From NCBI RefSeq assembly GCF_016863635.1, contig NZ_BOPG01000083.1, positions 1 through 64,000 of the forward strand: a DNA stretch of 64,000 nucleotides, written 5' to 3'. The DNA comes from Virgisporangium aurantiacum. GTDB taxonomy: Bacteria > Actinomycetota > Actinomycetes > Mycobacteriales > Micromonosporaceae. Positions 15,387 through 23,711 of the stretch are shown one piece after another; position 1 is the stretch's first letter, and every line of letters begins with the position of its first letter. Made by a program: the position numbers and the translations under genes. The notes below the pieces were generated by a model. That model saw only the letters and a list, made by a program, of their open reading frames with translations. It made no database searches and was not told the DNA's origin.

Positions 15387-18254
15387 TCAGTGCAGCAGGT
15401 CCGCTTCGCGGGCTCGGGCGGCTGCCTCGGTGCGGGTCGTGACGCCGAGCTTGGTGAGGATGCGGGCCACGTGGGTCGCCACGGTGTTGCCGCTGATGAA
15501 GAGCTCGGCGGCGATCTGCGCGTTGGAGCGGCCGCGGGCCAGCACCCGCAGCACGTCGAGTTCGCGGCGGGTCAGGCCGAAGTCGTTGGTGGCGAGAGCG
15601 GTGACGTCGTCCGCCAACCGGCCCCGGCGTCTGAGGTCGTCGATGTGGGCCAGCAGTGGCTTGGCGCGCAGGTCGGCGGCGATCGCGTGGGCTTCGCGCA
15701 GTCGGGACGCGGCGCCGGGGCGGTTGTTCGACGCGAGTGCGGTGGTGGCGGCGTCGGTCAGCGCGAGTGCCAACTGGTACCGGTTGCGCAGGCCGCGCCA
15801 GGCGTCGGCGGCCCGGTCCCAGGCGGGCAGCGCGTCCGGCGTGGCGATGGCGTCGAAGGTGTGCCGGTGTGCGGCCAGTTCGGTCGTCGTGGTGTGCACG
15901 GCGTCGACGAGGTCGGTCAGTTCCGCGAATCTGGCGCTGACCGCGTCGGCGACCCGCCGGTTGCGTGGCGCGGCGGCGCGCCACGCCCGCAGGGCCCGCG
16001 CTCCGACCAGGACCAGCCGCATCGCCTCCGGCGGGAACCAGGCGGTGCGCGCCGGCCCGAGGTGCTCGCCGAGGATCCGGTCGGCCAGCTCGTGGTCGCC
16101 CTGGTCGGCGGCCCAGGCGATCCGCTGGACGGCGATCTCGGCCAGCACCTCGTCGGCGGCGTGTGCGTGCCGTCCGAACTCGACCAGCTGGCGCAGCAGC
16201 AGTTCGAACCGGTCGGCCTCGCCGCGACAGCGGGCGATGTCGGTGACGACCAGCCGCAGCGAGGCGGCGTACAGCGGCGGCGGTCCGTCGGCGAGGGCGT
16301 TGTCGACCACCTCCGCGGCCTCGTCCCACCGGCCCAGGTGACGCAGGTGCATCGCGCGCGTCATGGCGAGCATGCTGCCGCGCGAGCGGGCGTGGCCGAG
16401 GCGGTCGGCGGCCCGCTGTCCGGTGAGCGCGAGCTCGGCCGCCGCCTCGTACCGGCCGTTGGCGCCGAGCATCAACGCCTCCCACTGGAACGACGTCAGG
16501 AACGTGTGCTCGTCCCCGACCGCGTCGGCGAAGCGGCGCGCGTCGGCGAACCGCCGGCTCGCCAGCTCCGTGTCGCCCGCCGTGCCGTGGAACACGTCGT
16601 GCAGGACGAGCACGGCGAGCACGAGCACGGCCGGTGCCCGCAGGCCGTCGTCGTCGAGCCGGTCGGCGAGGCTCAGGGCCTCGGTGGCGTACCGGCGGCT
16701 GTCGTCGTGCCGGTGTGCCCCGATGCCGATGACCGCGAGCGCGGAGAGCAGGCGACTGCGGACGTCGGCCGCCGAGTCCGGTGGCAGCAACGTGATCGCG
16801 CGCTGGAGGTCCTGCATGCCGGTGCCGTCGATGCGCTGCCGCAACCGGCCGTGCAGGCCGAGCAGCGTCGCCGCTCGCACCGGATCGGTCGCGGGGTCGA
16901 CCTGGTCCAGCGCCGCCGTGCTCAGCTCGAGACCGCGGCCCGAGCGGCCGGTCGCGAAGGCGGCCGCGGCGGCGCGTTCCAGCACGTCGACGTGGTCGGC
17001 GCCGACCAGCCCGCCCGGGTCTGCGGCCCGGCCCCAGTGCGCGAGGACCAGTTCGAGCATGTGCAGTTCCTCGTCGTGCGCGTGCAGCCGGGCGGCGTGT
17101 CCGGCGGCCCGCCACGCGACCGGCAGGGCCGAGTCGACCTCTCCGGCGGCGATCCAGTGCTCGGCAAGGGCGAGGTGGTCGGGCTCCCGGTCGGCGAGGG
17201 CGGCGGCACAGCGGGCGTGCAGGAGGCGGCGCTCGCCCGGCACGAGCGAGGCGTACACGGCCTCGCGGATCAGGTCGTGCCGGATCGCGTACCGGTCGTC
17301 GTGGACCACGACCAGTCGCCGTTCGACAAGGTCGCGCAGGGCGTCGTGCAGGTGCCGCGACGGCAGGGCGCAGACCTCGCCGAACACGTCGTCGGGCAGG
17401 CCCGCCCCGGCGACCGCCATGGCCGCCAGCAGATCGCGGTCGGGACCGGGCAGGCCGCTGATGCGGGCCAGGAGCAGGCTGCGCAGGTCCTCCGCCGCCG
17501 TGTCGTCGGCGTCGCCGAGCGCCTCGACGAACAGCGGGTTGCCGCCGCTGCGCCGGTGGATGAGCCGGCTGCGGGCGGGATCCGCGGGCTGCCCGTCGGC
17601 GGTGGCGAGCAGCTCGGCCACGTGCCGGTGATCCAGCGGTTCGAGCGCGATCCGCGTCACCTCGCCCCGGCGACCGAGCTCCGCGAGGAGTTGGCGGTTG
17701 GGATGACCAGCGGCGAGCTCGCCGGTGCGCAGGGTGCCGACGAGCAGGACCGGGGCGTCGGCCAGGTTGCGGACCAGGTAGGCGAACAGCTCGCGGGTGG
17801 ACTCGTCGGCCCAGTGCAGGTCCTCCACGACCACGACGACCGGCCGCGTTTGCGCGACCCGCCCGATCAGCGAGAGGACCTCTTCGAGCAGGCGGGTACG
17901 CCCGTACCGGGCCGGTGCCGGGCCCAGGTCGGGCAACCAGTCGCCGAGCGCCGAACCACCCGCGGGAAGCAGGCGCGTCACCTCGCCCCGGCCGAGTCGC
18001 CGCACGAGGTCGCGCACCACGGCGATGAACGGCACGAACGGGGAGCCCTGCGCACCGAACTCCAGGCACCCACCGACCAGCACCAGCGGCTCGCCGGGAA
18101 GGTCGTGCACCGCGGACGTGACGAGCCGGGACTTGCCCATCCCCGCCTCACCGGAGACCAGCACGGCCGCCGGACCTCCCGACCGGGCCCGCTCGTACGC
18201 CGATCGCAGGGCCGCGAGTTCGGACGCCCGGCCCACCAGGCGCGGACCCACCAT
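15387..18254 (-). CDS. LuxR-family large ATP-binding transcriptional regulator (LAL type)
   Basis: A 955-aa cytosolic regulator. The N-terminus carries a STAND/AAA ATPase with Walker A GEAGMGKSR and Walker B VVVVVEDLHWADEST; the middle is helical, TPR-like; the C-terminus (last ~65 residues) is a LuxR helix-turn-helix (LTRRELDVLRVLARGRSNAQIAAELFIS split over the turn, ending KLGVTTRTEAAARAR). Such MalT-like proteins usually activate operons upon binding a small effector. The start is uncertain: ATG at 18254 gives the usual N-terminus (MVGPRLVGRASELAAL), while GTG at about 18266 is possible. It is divergent from the DHFR-like gene, so the 112-base region between them may hold its target. Its stop is five bases from the convergent NTF2-like gene. 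Confidence 0.88.
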   Translation of the reverse strand: MVGPRLVGRASELAALRSAYERARSGGPAAVLVSGEAGMGKSRLVTSAVHDLPGEPLVLVGGCLEFGAQGSPFVPFIAVVRDLVRRLGRGEVTRLLPAGGSALGDWLPDLGPAPARYGRTRLLEEVLSLIGRVAQTRPVVVVVEDLHWADESTRELFAYLVRNLADAPVLLVGTLRTGELAAGHPNRQLLAELGRRGEVTRIALEPLDHRHVAELLATADGQPADPARSRLIHRRSGGNPLFVEALGDADDTAAEDLRSLLLARISGLPGPDRDLLAAMAVAGAGLPDDVFGEVCALPSRHLHDALRDLVERRLVVVHDDRYAIRHDLIREAVYASLVPGERRLLHARCAAALADREPDHLALAEHWIAAGEVDSALPVAWRAAGHAARLHAHDEELHMLELVLAHWGRAADPGGLVGADHVDVLERAAAAAFATGRSGRGLELSTAALDQVDPATDPVRAATLLGLHGRLRQRIDGTGMQDLQRAITLLPPDSAADVRSRLLSALAVIGIGAHRHDDSRRYATEALSLADRLDDDGLRAPAVLVLAVLVLHDVFHGTAGDTELASRRFADARRFADAVGDEHTFLTSFQWEALMLGANGRYEAAAELALTGQRAADRLGHARSRGSMLAMTRAMHLRHLGRWDEAAEVVDNALADGPPPLYAASLRLVVTDIARCRGEADRFELLLRQLVEFGRHAHAADEVLAEIAVQRIAWAADQGDHELADRILGEHLGPARTAWFPPEAMRLVLVGARALRAWRAAAPRNRRVADAVSARFAELTDLVDAVHTTTTELAAHRHTFDAIATPDALPAWDRAADAWRGLRNRYQLALALTDAATTALASNNRPGAASRLREAHAIAADLRAKPLLAHIDDLRRRGRLADDVTALATNDFGLTRRELDVLRVLARGRSNAQIAAELFISGNTVATHVARILTKLGVTTRTEAAARAREADLLH

Positions 18255-18366
18255 CCCCCGACACACCCCCAATCCCGGACCCGATGTCACCAGGTCTGAC
18301 GACGACACGCACCGGCCCGGCAGGAGAACCTTATCCGGCAAGCAGAAACCGGCTTAAGGAGTTCAA

Positions 18367-18960
18367 ATGAGCACGAACCGCACAGTCGTCGCGAACATCT
18401 CGCTCTCCCTCGACGGCCGCGTCACCGGCCCCGGCGGCGAGTACGACATGGGCTGGATCGTCCCGCACGCGATCGCGCCCGGCTCCCGCTCGCACATGGT
18501 GCGGGTCACCGGTACCGCCACCACCGCGCTGCTGGGTCGCAAGAACTACCAGGGCTTCGCCGGCTTCTGGCCGGCCGTCGCCGGCGACGGGAACGCGGAC
18601 CCGAACGACCGCACCTTCTCCCGGTGGCTCAACGCGGTGGAGAAGGTGGTCTTCTCCACCACCCTGACGGAGGTGGAGTGGGACAACGCCCGCCTCGCCG
18701 ACGGCGACCCGGCCACCACCGTCAAGCAGCTGCGCCAGCAGGACGGCGGCGACATCATCGTCCTGGCCAGCAGCAGCGTCATCCGGCAGCTGCTCGACGC
18801 CGACGAGGTCGACCGGCTCAGCATCACGCTCTGCCCCGAGCTGGTCGGCGGCGGTGCCCGCCTGTTCGACGACGGCCAGCCCGGCAGCGGATGGACGCTG
18901 GTCGACACGACCGCCGTCGAGAGCGGGGCGATCTGCCTGCTCTACGACCGGGTCCGCTGA
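18367..18960 (+). CDS. Dihydrofolate reductase/RibD C-terminal-domain family protein
   Basis: A 197-aa soluble protein of the DHFR/RibD-C superfamily: N-terminal NISLSLDGRVTGPGGEYDMGW, central LLGRKNYQGFAGFWP, and C-terminal strand-helix LCPELVGGGARLFDD. Members bind NADPH; the substrate of these stand-alone actinobacterial versions is mostly unknown and folate reduction should not be assumed. A strong AAGGAG ribosome site lies seven bases before the ATG. It is transcribed away from the LAL regulator, which may control it. A 10-bp GC hairpin follows the stop, so it is probably monocistronic. Confidence 0.82.
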   Translation: MSTNRTVVANISLSLDGRVTGPGGEYDMGWIVPHAIAPGSRSHMVRVTGTATTALLGRKNYQGFAGFWPAVAGDGNADPNDRTFSRWLNAVEKVVFSTTLTEVEWDNARLADGDPATTVKQLRQQDGGDIIVLASSSVIRQLLDADEVDRLSITLCPELVGGGARLFDDGQPGSGWTLVDTTAVESGAICLLYDRVR

Positions 18961-18974
18961 CCGTCCCACGCGAA

Positions 18975-19005
18975 AACCGGCGGGTCGGGACGCGGCCCGC
19001 CGGTT
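18975..19005 (+). terminator. Intrinsic-type hairpin after the DHFR-like gene
   Basis: Arms AACCGGCGGG (18975-18984) and CCCGCCGGTT (18996-19005) form a perfect 10-bp stem with an 11-base loop, 14 bases after the stop codon. The next gene's -10 box begins two bases further on, so this separates two units. Confidence 0.7.
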
Positions 19006-19006
19006 G

Positions 19007-19012
19007 TAGGGT
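19007..19012 (+). promoter_or_regulatory. -10 box TAGGGT of a leaderless gene
   Basis: TAGGGT ends six bases before the ATG at 19019. With transcription starting about seven bases past the -10, the mRNA would begin at or next to the start codon; no ribosome-binding site is present. Confidence 0.6.
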
Positions 19013-19018
19013 GAGGCG

Positions 19019-19573
19019 ATGTTGTACGTCTTCGGGTTCGACCGCGTCGCCGTGGTCGTCGGTGATCTGTACTTCGTCGACCCGGAGCCGCACCCCGGGC
19101 AGGAGGGCGCCGAGCACGGCGTCCGGTTGGAACTGCGGGTGATCGAGCGGGGCGAGCCACGGGGGACGATCTACGCGGCGACGCCCATCGGCGTCGACCG
19201 GCCGGTGTGGCGCGCCGATCTCCTCGAGGCCGTGGGCGGCAAGCCGTTCGACCGCACCCACCACCACCCGGTGTTCACCGACTGGAATCCCGGCCACCGG
19301 GTCTTCCTCCGCGAACTGTCGGCCGATCCGTTGGGCTGGGTCGCGGCCCGGCTCGCCGACCTGCCCGCCCTGCTCGCCGAGGCGAAGTTCCCGGCCGGGA
19401 CGGCGGGCCCCGACGACGCGGCCGAACTGCGCCGGGCCGCACCCGAGATCGTCGACGCGACGCGCCGGCTGCTCGACCGGGTGCGCGCCGGCGAACTGGG
19501 CAACCCGCCGCACCCCGACGCACCCGTCACCGTCGACGGGCGGCAGGTGCTGGTCCGCTCCGGTTGGCTCTGA
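19019..19573 (+). CDS. Conserved actinobacterial protein of unknown function
   Basis: A 184-aa soluble protein beginning MLYVFGFDRVAVVVGDLYFVD, a start that I recall from many uncharacterised actinobacterial proteins of similar size. No catalytic motif or membrane segment is visible. The centre contains DRTHHHPVFTDWNPGHRVF and the C-terminus is Ala/Arg-rich and helical. The ATG is fixed by a leaderless-type -10 box six bases upstream. It ends one base before the convergent acetyltransferase gene. I assign no function. Confidence 0.75.
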   Translation: MLYVFGFDRVAVVVGDLYFVDPEPHPGQEGAEHGVRLELRVIERGEPRGTIYAATPIGVDRPVWRADLLEAVGGKPFDRTHHHPVFTDWNPGHRVFLRELSADPLGWVAARLADLPALLAEAKFPAGTAGPDDAAELRRAAPEIVDATRRLLDRVRAGELGNPPHPDAPVTVDGRQVLVRSGWL

Positions 19574-19574
19574 C

Positions 19575-20363
19575 CTACCGCTGCCAGGTGTACGGCGCGA
19601 TCGTCGAGACCGTGAGCAGGCCGGACCGCTCGAGGATCGGGCGGGAGTCCTCGGTCGAGTCGCTGTTGATGAGCGTCTTGCCCAGCGCCAGCGCCGACCG
19701 GGCCCGCGCCGCGGTCAACGCCCGGTAGATCCCACGGCCGCGCCAGTCCGCGCGGATCGCGCCGCCCCAGATGCCGGCGAAGGCGGTTCCGGGCACCGGT
19801 TCCAGCCGGCCGGCGCCGACGAACCGGCCGTCGGCCTCGGCGGCCCACAACTCCATCCCGTCGGCGCGGGCGAGGCGACGCAGCAGGGCGTTCGCCATGC
19901 CGTCGCTCACCGGGTCGCCGAAGGCCTCGTCGACCATCGCGCTCATCGCGCGGACGTCGGCCTCCCCGGTGACCCGACGCAGCGTGACGCCCGCGGGCAG
20001 CGCGACGTCGACGGCGAGCAGCCGCGCCTCGCCGACCATGATCGACTCAGGCTCGCCCGCGACGAACCCGTTGGCGAGCAACGCCTCGTGCAGGCCCGGC
20101 GCATGGTCGTGCCCGCGGGCCTTCCACTTGACGCGCTCGATCCCGGGGTCGGCCCGGTAGTGCGCGAGCGCCTCGGGGACCAGCCGCCGGATCGCGTCGG
20201 CGTCGGCCCCGCCGAGATCGCGATAGGTGACGAAGCCGCTGCCACCCGCGAAGGTGACGAGACGCAGCGGCCCGAGCCGGGTGGCCGAGACCGCGCTCGG
20301 TGTCTCGGCATCGGTGCGAAGTTGCTCGTCATAGGCCGCAAGAAGGTGAGCCGCGTCGATCAC
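19575..20363 (-). CDS. GNAT-family N-acetyltransferase
   Basis: A 262-aa cytosolic protein. The C-terminal half has the GNAT acetyl-CoA site: strand LWAAEADGRFVGAGRLEPVP, then GIWGGAIRADWRGRGIYRAL, where RGRGI is the pyrophosphate-binding Q/RxxGxG/A-like loop, and a final ERSGL/YTWQR segment. The N-terminal half (YDEQLRTDAETP onward) is a second, probably degenerate GNAT-like half. The GTG start at 20363 is chosen because the family-like sequence starts there and AACTGT stands six bases upstream, which would give a leaderless mRNA; the open frame further upstream lies inside the neighbouring gene. The acceptor substrate is unknown. Confidence 0.8.
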   Translation of the reverse strand: MIDAAHLLAAYDEQLRTDAETPSAVSATRLGPLRLVTFAGGSGFVTYRDLGGADADAIRRLVPEALAHYRADPGIERVKWKARGHDHAPGLHEALLANGFVAGEPESIMVGEARLLAVDVALPAGVTLRRVTGEADVRAMSAMVDEAFGDPVSDGMANALLRRLARADGMELWAAEADGRFVGAGRLEPVPGTAFAGIWGGAIRADWRGRGIYRALTAARARSALALGKTLINSDSTEDSRPILERSGLLTVSTIAPYTWQR

Positions 20364-20407
20364 GGCCCCACAGTTCTCCGGACCGGCCGACGAGGCAACC
20401 GATTTGA

Positions 20408-21346
20408 TCAGGCCCAGGGGTCTTCCCGTTGCCAGACGGTGGGCATCCGCAGCGCCACGCCCTGCGCTTCCGCGAGACGTCCGAGGACGTCGATGGTGAC
20501 GTCGAGGTTGTCGCCCAGGTAGGGCAGTGCCCGCAGCGGCCGGTCCAGCGGGCGGAAGAAGTCGTCCCAGTGGACGAGGACCACGCGACGGGCACCGACC
20601 GCTTCGACGGTGTGCCGCCAGTAGGCCGTGATGTAGTCGCGGTCCAGCACCCCCAACTGGCCGACGCCGAGGTACACGACGTCGGCGCGTCGGCCGTCCA
20701 ACGAGCCGGGGACGAACCCGGCGCTGCCCTGGACGAGGGCCGTCCGTCCGCCGGCGTGCTCGACCAGGACCGACCACGCCTCGCCGCACTTGTAGGCGGC
20801 TGCCTTCACGGGCGGGACGACGGGCGCGGCGATGGTTCCGGGGAACCGGTCGGGTGGGCAGTGCGCCGACGCGACGAACGTTAGGGTGAAGTCGCCGTAG
20901 GTGACGGGCCGGGACGGGTCCACGATATTGATCTTGTCGGTGGGCAGGCCCGCGCCGCGTCCGATGTTGGCCGCCGATTCGCTGCCGACGAGCACCGCCC
21001 CGGTGCGCCGCGCGACGACCGCGGAGTCCATGGCGTGATCGAAGTGGGTGTGCACCGGGATCACGGCGGCGAGCCCGCCCGCGGCCGGCCGCGGGTACAG
21101 CCGCAACCGCGTCAGCGCCGCGTCGATCCGGCTGTCGTCCGGGGCGATCCGGCCGAGGCCGACCCTGAGCAGCGAGGGCCGGGTGAAGAAGCCGTCGGTC
21201 ATGATGGCCGTCCGGCCGTCGTCCACCAGCAGCGTCGAGACTCCCAGGAACGTCACGCCGACGTCGTGCGCGGCGGCCGGCCGGACGTCGAACCGCCCGG
21301 TGTGCGCGGCGATGTCCGGGCGGCCGAGGCGCCTGCGTCTGCTCAC
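20408..21346 (-). CDS. MBL-fold metallo-hydrolase
   Basis: A 312-aa metallo-beta-lactamase-fold hydrolase. The metal site is seen in VIPVHTHFDHAMDS (HxHxDH), with later ligands in VASAHCP and VLVHWDDFF. The family resembles UlaG/L-ascorbate-phosphate lactonase-like or phosphodiesterase-like proteins; substrate unknown. Translation starts at GTG 21346, which overlaps the upstream gene's TGA as GTGA, so the two are coupled. Some hydrophobic character at the N-terminus (DVGVTFLGVSTLLVDD) is the first fold strand, not a signal peptide. Confidence 0.82.
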   Translation of the reverse strand: MSRRRRLGRPDIAAHTGRFDVRPAAAHDVGVTFLGVSTLLVDDGRTAIMTDGFFTRPSLLRVGLGRIAPDDSRIDAALTRLRLYPRPAAGGLAAVIPVHTHFDHAMDSAVVARRTGAVLVGSESAANIGRGAGLPTDKINIVDPSRPVTYGDFTLTFVASAHCPPDRFPGTIAAPVVPPVKAAAYKCGEAWSVLVEHAGGRTALVQGSAGFVPGSLDGRRADVVYLGVGQLGVLDRDYITAYWRHTVEAVGARRVVLVHWDDFFRPLDRPLRALPYLGDNLDVTIDVLGRLAEAQGVALRMPTVWQREDPWA

Positions 21347-21807
21347 GTGCCGGAACGGGCGAGGAGCGTGCGGACGTCCGCGCACACCGCGCCGAGATTG
21401 TCGCGCACCACCACCTCGGGCCGGACGTGGCCGAGCTGGAGCACGACGTCGACGCGGCGGGCGTACCCGGGGTCGCAGCCCACCGCGATCGGCTTGCCGG
21501 CGGTGGCGTGCGCGCCCAGTTCGTAGAGCACGATCGGCTGTACGACCGGGCCGCTGTCGGGGAACCAGAAGAGGACGACGTCGGCGCGGCGGAGGTGCTC
21601 GAACTCCCACGCGATCTGCGCGGGGGCCGCGCCCGGGTCGTGAATCGGGAAGTCCGCCATGCGCGGGTTCAGGATCGCGATCGGCAGGGAGTCGAGCTCG
21701 CGCCGCGCCTCGGCCTGCCAGTCGGGGCAGCCGGTGATCCCGCCGGCGAGGAAGACGGCCGGGTCGGCCCCGTCGTACCGGGTCTGTGCCTCGCAGTAGA
21801 TCGCCAT
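21343..21807 (-). CDS. Nucleoside 2-deoxyribosyltransferase-like protein
   Basis: A 154-aa protein with the deoxyribosyltransferase-like fold: FLAGGITGCPDWQ near the start, NPRMADFP, and the conserved WEFEHLRRADVVLFWFP segment with a candidate catalytic Glu, then LYELGAHATAGKPIAVGC. Members transfer or hydrolyse deoxyribose or act on related nucleoside or NAD-like compounds; the stand-alone actinobacterial type is uncharacterised. It is coupled by GTGA to the MBL hydrolase downstream, so the two may process one metabolite. It starts seven bases after the membrane protein gene ends. Confidence 0.75.
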   Translation of the reverse strand: MAIYCEAQTRYDGADPAVFLAGGITGCPDWQAEARRELDSLPIAILNPRMADFPIHDPGAAPAQIAWEFEHLRRADVVLFWFPDSGPVVQPIVLYELGAHATAGKPIAVGCDPGYARRVDVVLQLGHVRPEVVVRDNLGAVCADVRTLLARSGT

Positions 21808-21814
21808 GCCGTCA

Positions 21815-22273
21815 TCATTCCGGAGGGGAATGGCGGGCGAGTTCGCGGATGCCGCGCAGGGCGAACAGCAGCGGCACGATCCCGATCACGCCGAAGGAGA
21901 TGTCGATGAGGCGCCAGCCCCACGGGATCCCGCGCACGGTCCCCGCGATCAACGCGAGCGGCACCACGGCGGCGCAGGAGATCATGCCCCAGTGCACGAC
22001 CCACACGTTGCGCACCGGGTCGCGGATCGGGCCCCAGAACGCGACGGCGATCACCAGGTGGGCGAAGGCGAGCCAGTCCGTTCCGTAGGCCATGAACGGG
22101 TAGTCGAGGTTGGTCTGCGCGACGCCTTCGGCGACCCGGTCGAACCAGTACCCGTCCAGCGTGCGGGCCAGCAGCCGGGTCTCGGCCTCGAGCGGAAACG
22201 CGGTGACGCCGCTGACGACGAGCCCCGCCACGAACAGCGCGAGCCAGAGCCGGACGCGGGTCAGGGTGGACAT
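21815..22273 (-). CDS. Small membrane protein, about four helices, unknown function
   Basis: A 152-aa integral membrane protein with hydrophobic helices near residues 8-28, 60-82, 92-112 and 118-138 (LWLALFVAGLVVSGVTAF, WLAFAHLVIAVAFWGP, ISCAAVVPLALIAGTV, FGVIGIVPLLFAL). It ends with a short charged tail. The pattern fits an uncharacterised actinobacterial membrane family; no transporter motif is visible. It follows the second P450 of the putative RiPP operon by 40 bases on the same strand, but it has its own leaderless-type promoter, so joint function with the P450s is uncertain. Confidence 0.72.
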   Translation of the reverse strand: MSTLTRVRLWLALFVAGLVVSGVTAFPLEAETRLLARTLDGYWFDRVAEGVAQTNLDYPFMAYGTDWLAFAHLVIAVAFWGPIRDPVRNVWVVHWGMISCAAVVPLALIAGTVRGIPWGWRLIDISFGVIGIVPLLFALRGIRELARHSPPE

Positions 22274-22279
22274 GGCTGA

Positions 22280-22285
22280 ACACTA
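22280..22285 (-). promoter_or_regulatory. -10 box TAGTGT of the small membrane protein gene
   Basis: On the minus strand TAGTGT is followed by six bases (TCAGCC) and the ATG at 22273. There is no Shine-Dalgarno sequence. This implies a leaderless transcript starting here and a boundary after the P450 operon. Confidence 0.55.
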
Positions 22286-22313
22286 AAGGGCCGGTGTGGA
22301 GAAAGAGTGCAGG

Positions 22314-23549
22314 TTACGGGGCGACGGCGTGGGAGCGCCGCGTCACCCGTCCGGTGAAGTCCATCGGCAGCGCCACCGAGCCGACGGCCACCCGTAGCGC
22401 CGACGGGTCGGCGGCCTCGACCCGGAACTCCGTGCAGAACAGGCGGCACAGCAGCACCAGTTGAATGGTGCCCAGCCCGGCACCGATGCACGCCGTCGGT
22501 GCCCAGCCGAACGGCACATAGTGCTGGGCGCCGGTGAGGCCGTTCGGGGCGTCGGGCAGCCACCGGTCCGGGTCGAACGTCTCCGGGTCGCGCCAGTGCC
22601 GCTCGTCGTGGTGCACCATCGCGGGGCTCACCACGTACTGCTGCCCGACGTCGAGGTCGTGGCCGGCGATCCGCAGCGGACAGCGGGCGCTGCGCGTCAT
22701 CATCGTCGGCGAACTCCACATGCGCAGCACCTCCTTGACGAAGCGGTGCGCCAGCGGTGCGCAGCGGGTGCCCGTCCGGTACAGCTCGTCGGGGGTGATC
22801 GCGGCGAATTCGGCGGCGAGCCGGTCGGCCCAGTCGGGGCGGGTCACCAGCGCGTACATGACGTTGGCCGCCGCGGCGCCGGGCGGCCCGGCGATCGCGG
22901 TGAGCACCGCGGCGATCGAGTGCACGGCCCGGTCCATGCCGAGGTCGGCGAGCAGGTCGGTGGCGATCGCGTCGGTGAGGTCCAGCCGTCGGGGTGCCTT
23001 GGCCCGGCGCCGCAGTTCACGGCGGATCACCAGGCCGGCCTGGACGCCGATCGAGACCAGCCGGGGTGACAGCCACATCGGGAGGTCGCGCTTCGGCGGG
23101 CGCATGAGCCGGTCCAATTTTGTGAGCGCGTCCCGGGTGATCTTTATTTGATCGGACGCCCGCAGCCCGCCGATCACCAGCGGAACCAACGACCGGAAGC
23201 TCACCTCGTGGGCCAACCACGGCAGGTCGAGCCGCTCGTCGAGCCGCTCGCGCAGGACGGCCGTCATCCGCTCGTCGAGCGCGGCCAGTTCGGCCGGGGC
23301 GGCGAGCCGGCGCAGCTGGGCCAGGAAGGTCGCCCGCACCTGCTTCCACGAGACCGCCGGGCTCGGCCGGCGGCGCAGCACGTCGACGAAGCGGTCGGGC
23401 ATGGTGAGGTCGGCGAAGTTGTCGGCGTTGGCCCGCACCGCGGTGTCGGCGTCGAACACCATCAGCTGGTGGTCGTTCTGCCAGAACACCCCGCCGGACT
23501 CGGCGCTCGGCCCGCGCAGGTGCCGGAGCAGATCAGGGTCCGCAGTCAT
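22314..23549 (-). CDS. Cytochrome P450 B, candidate RiPP cross-linking enzyme
   Basis: A 411-aa soluble bacterial P450. The K-helix ExxR is in KEVLRMW and the haem loop is FGWAPTACIG (347-356) with Cys354 as iron ligand; the usual Gly and His/Arg of FGxGxHxCxG are replaced by Ala and Thr. The I-helix reads AIAGPPGAAAANVM, without the acid-alcohol pair that helps oxygen cleavage in most monooxygenases. GGAGG precedes the ATG by four bases. It lies 53 bases after a 29-aa aromatic peptide gene that is itself preceded by another P450. Peptide-linking P450s of biarylitide, cittilin and tryptorubin pathways sit in the same arrangement, so this is inferred to form aryl cross-links in that peptide. 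Confidence 0.85.
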   Translation of the reverse strand: MTADPDLLRHLRGPSAESGGVFWQNDHQLMVFDADTAVRANADNFADLTMPDRFVDVLRRRPSPAVSWKQVRATFLAQLRRLAAPAELAALDERMTAVLRERLDERLDLPWLAHEVSFRSLVPLVIGGLRASDQIKITRDALTKLDRLMRPPKRDLPMWLSPRLVSIGVQAGLVIRRELRRRAKAPRRLDLTDAIATDLLADLGMDRAVHSIAAVLTAIAGPPGAAAANVMYALVTRPDWADRLAAEFAAITPDELYRTGTRCAPLAHRFVKEVLRMWSSPTMMTRSARCPLRIAGHDLDVGQQYVVSPAMVHHDERHWRDPETFDPDRWLPDAPNGLTGAQHYVPFGWAPTACIGAGLGTIQLVLLCRLFCTEFRVEAADPSALRVAVGSVALPMDFTGRVTRRSHAVAP

Positions 23550-23568
23550 CGATCCTCCATGACGCGCC

Positions 23569-23593
23569 GGGGAGCGGGGCGTGCCCGCTCCCC
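23569..23593 (-). terminator. Intra-operonic hairpin between precursor and P450 B
   Basis: Perfect 10-bp GC stem, GGGGAGCGGG (23569-23578) with CCCGCTCCCC (23584-23593), and a five-base loop. It begins ten bases after the stop of the 29-aa peptide gene and ends 20 bases before the ATG of P450 B. Such a partial terminator or RNA-stabilising hairpin would yield more precursor mRNA than downstream enzyme mRNA. No U tract is seen. Confidence 0.65.
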
Positions 23594-23602
23594 GCCGACC
23601 GC

Positions 23603-23692
23603 CTAGATGTTGTGGTACAGGTACCAGATGTAGTGCCTGTCACTGCCGTAGATGTTCATCGCCCGCTTGGCGGCACGGAACAGCTTCGCCAT
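23603..23692 (-). CDS. Putative RiPP precursor peptide (29 aa) with aromatic core
   Basis: A 29-codon frame on the minus strand, missed by length cut-offs. It has an optimal ribosome site, GGAGGTGA, five bases before ATG. The N-terminal part is a basic amphipathic leader (MAKLFRAAKRAMNIYG), then SDR, and the last ten residues are HYIWYLYHNI, with three Tyr, one Trp and two His. It lies 19 bases after one P450 gene and 53 before another. Tryptorubin A, a P450-modified RiPP, has the core AWYIWY, so the YIWY stretch is shared; biarylitides and cittilins also join Tyr to Tyr, Trp or His. The likely role is substrate of both P450s, giving a cross-linked short peptide. The cleavage site (perhaps after Arg19) and product are inferred. 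Confidence 0.82.
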   Translation of the reverse strand: MAKLFRAAKRAMNIYGSDRHYIWYLYHNI

Positions 23693-23711
23693 GGGTCTCA
23701 CCTCCTCTCGG

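Noticed and set aside
19575..22273. Inclusion of the membrane protein, deoxyribosyltransferase-like, MBL and GNAT genes in the RiPP cluster
   Set aside because: They are on the same strand, but the membrane protein gene has its own leaderless promoter and none is a typical RiPP gene; a link is not supported.
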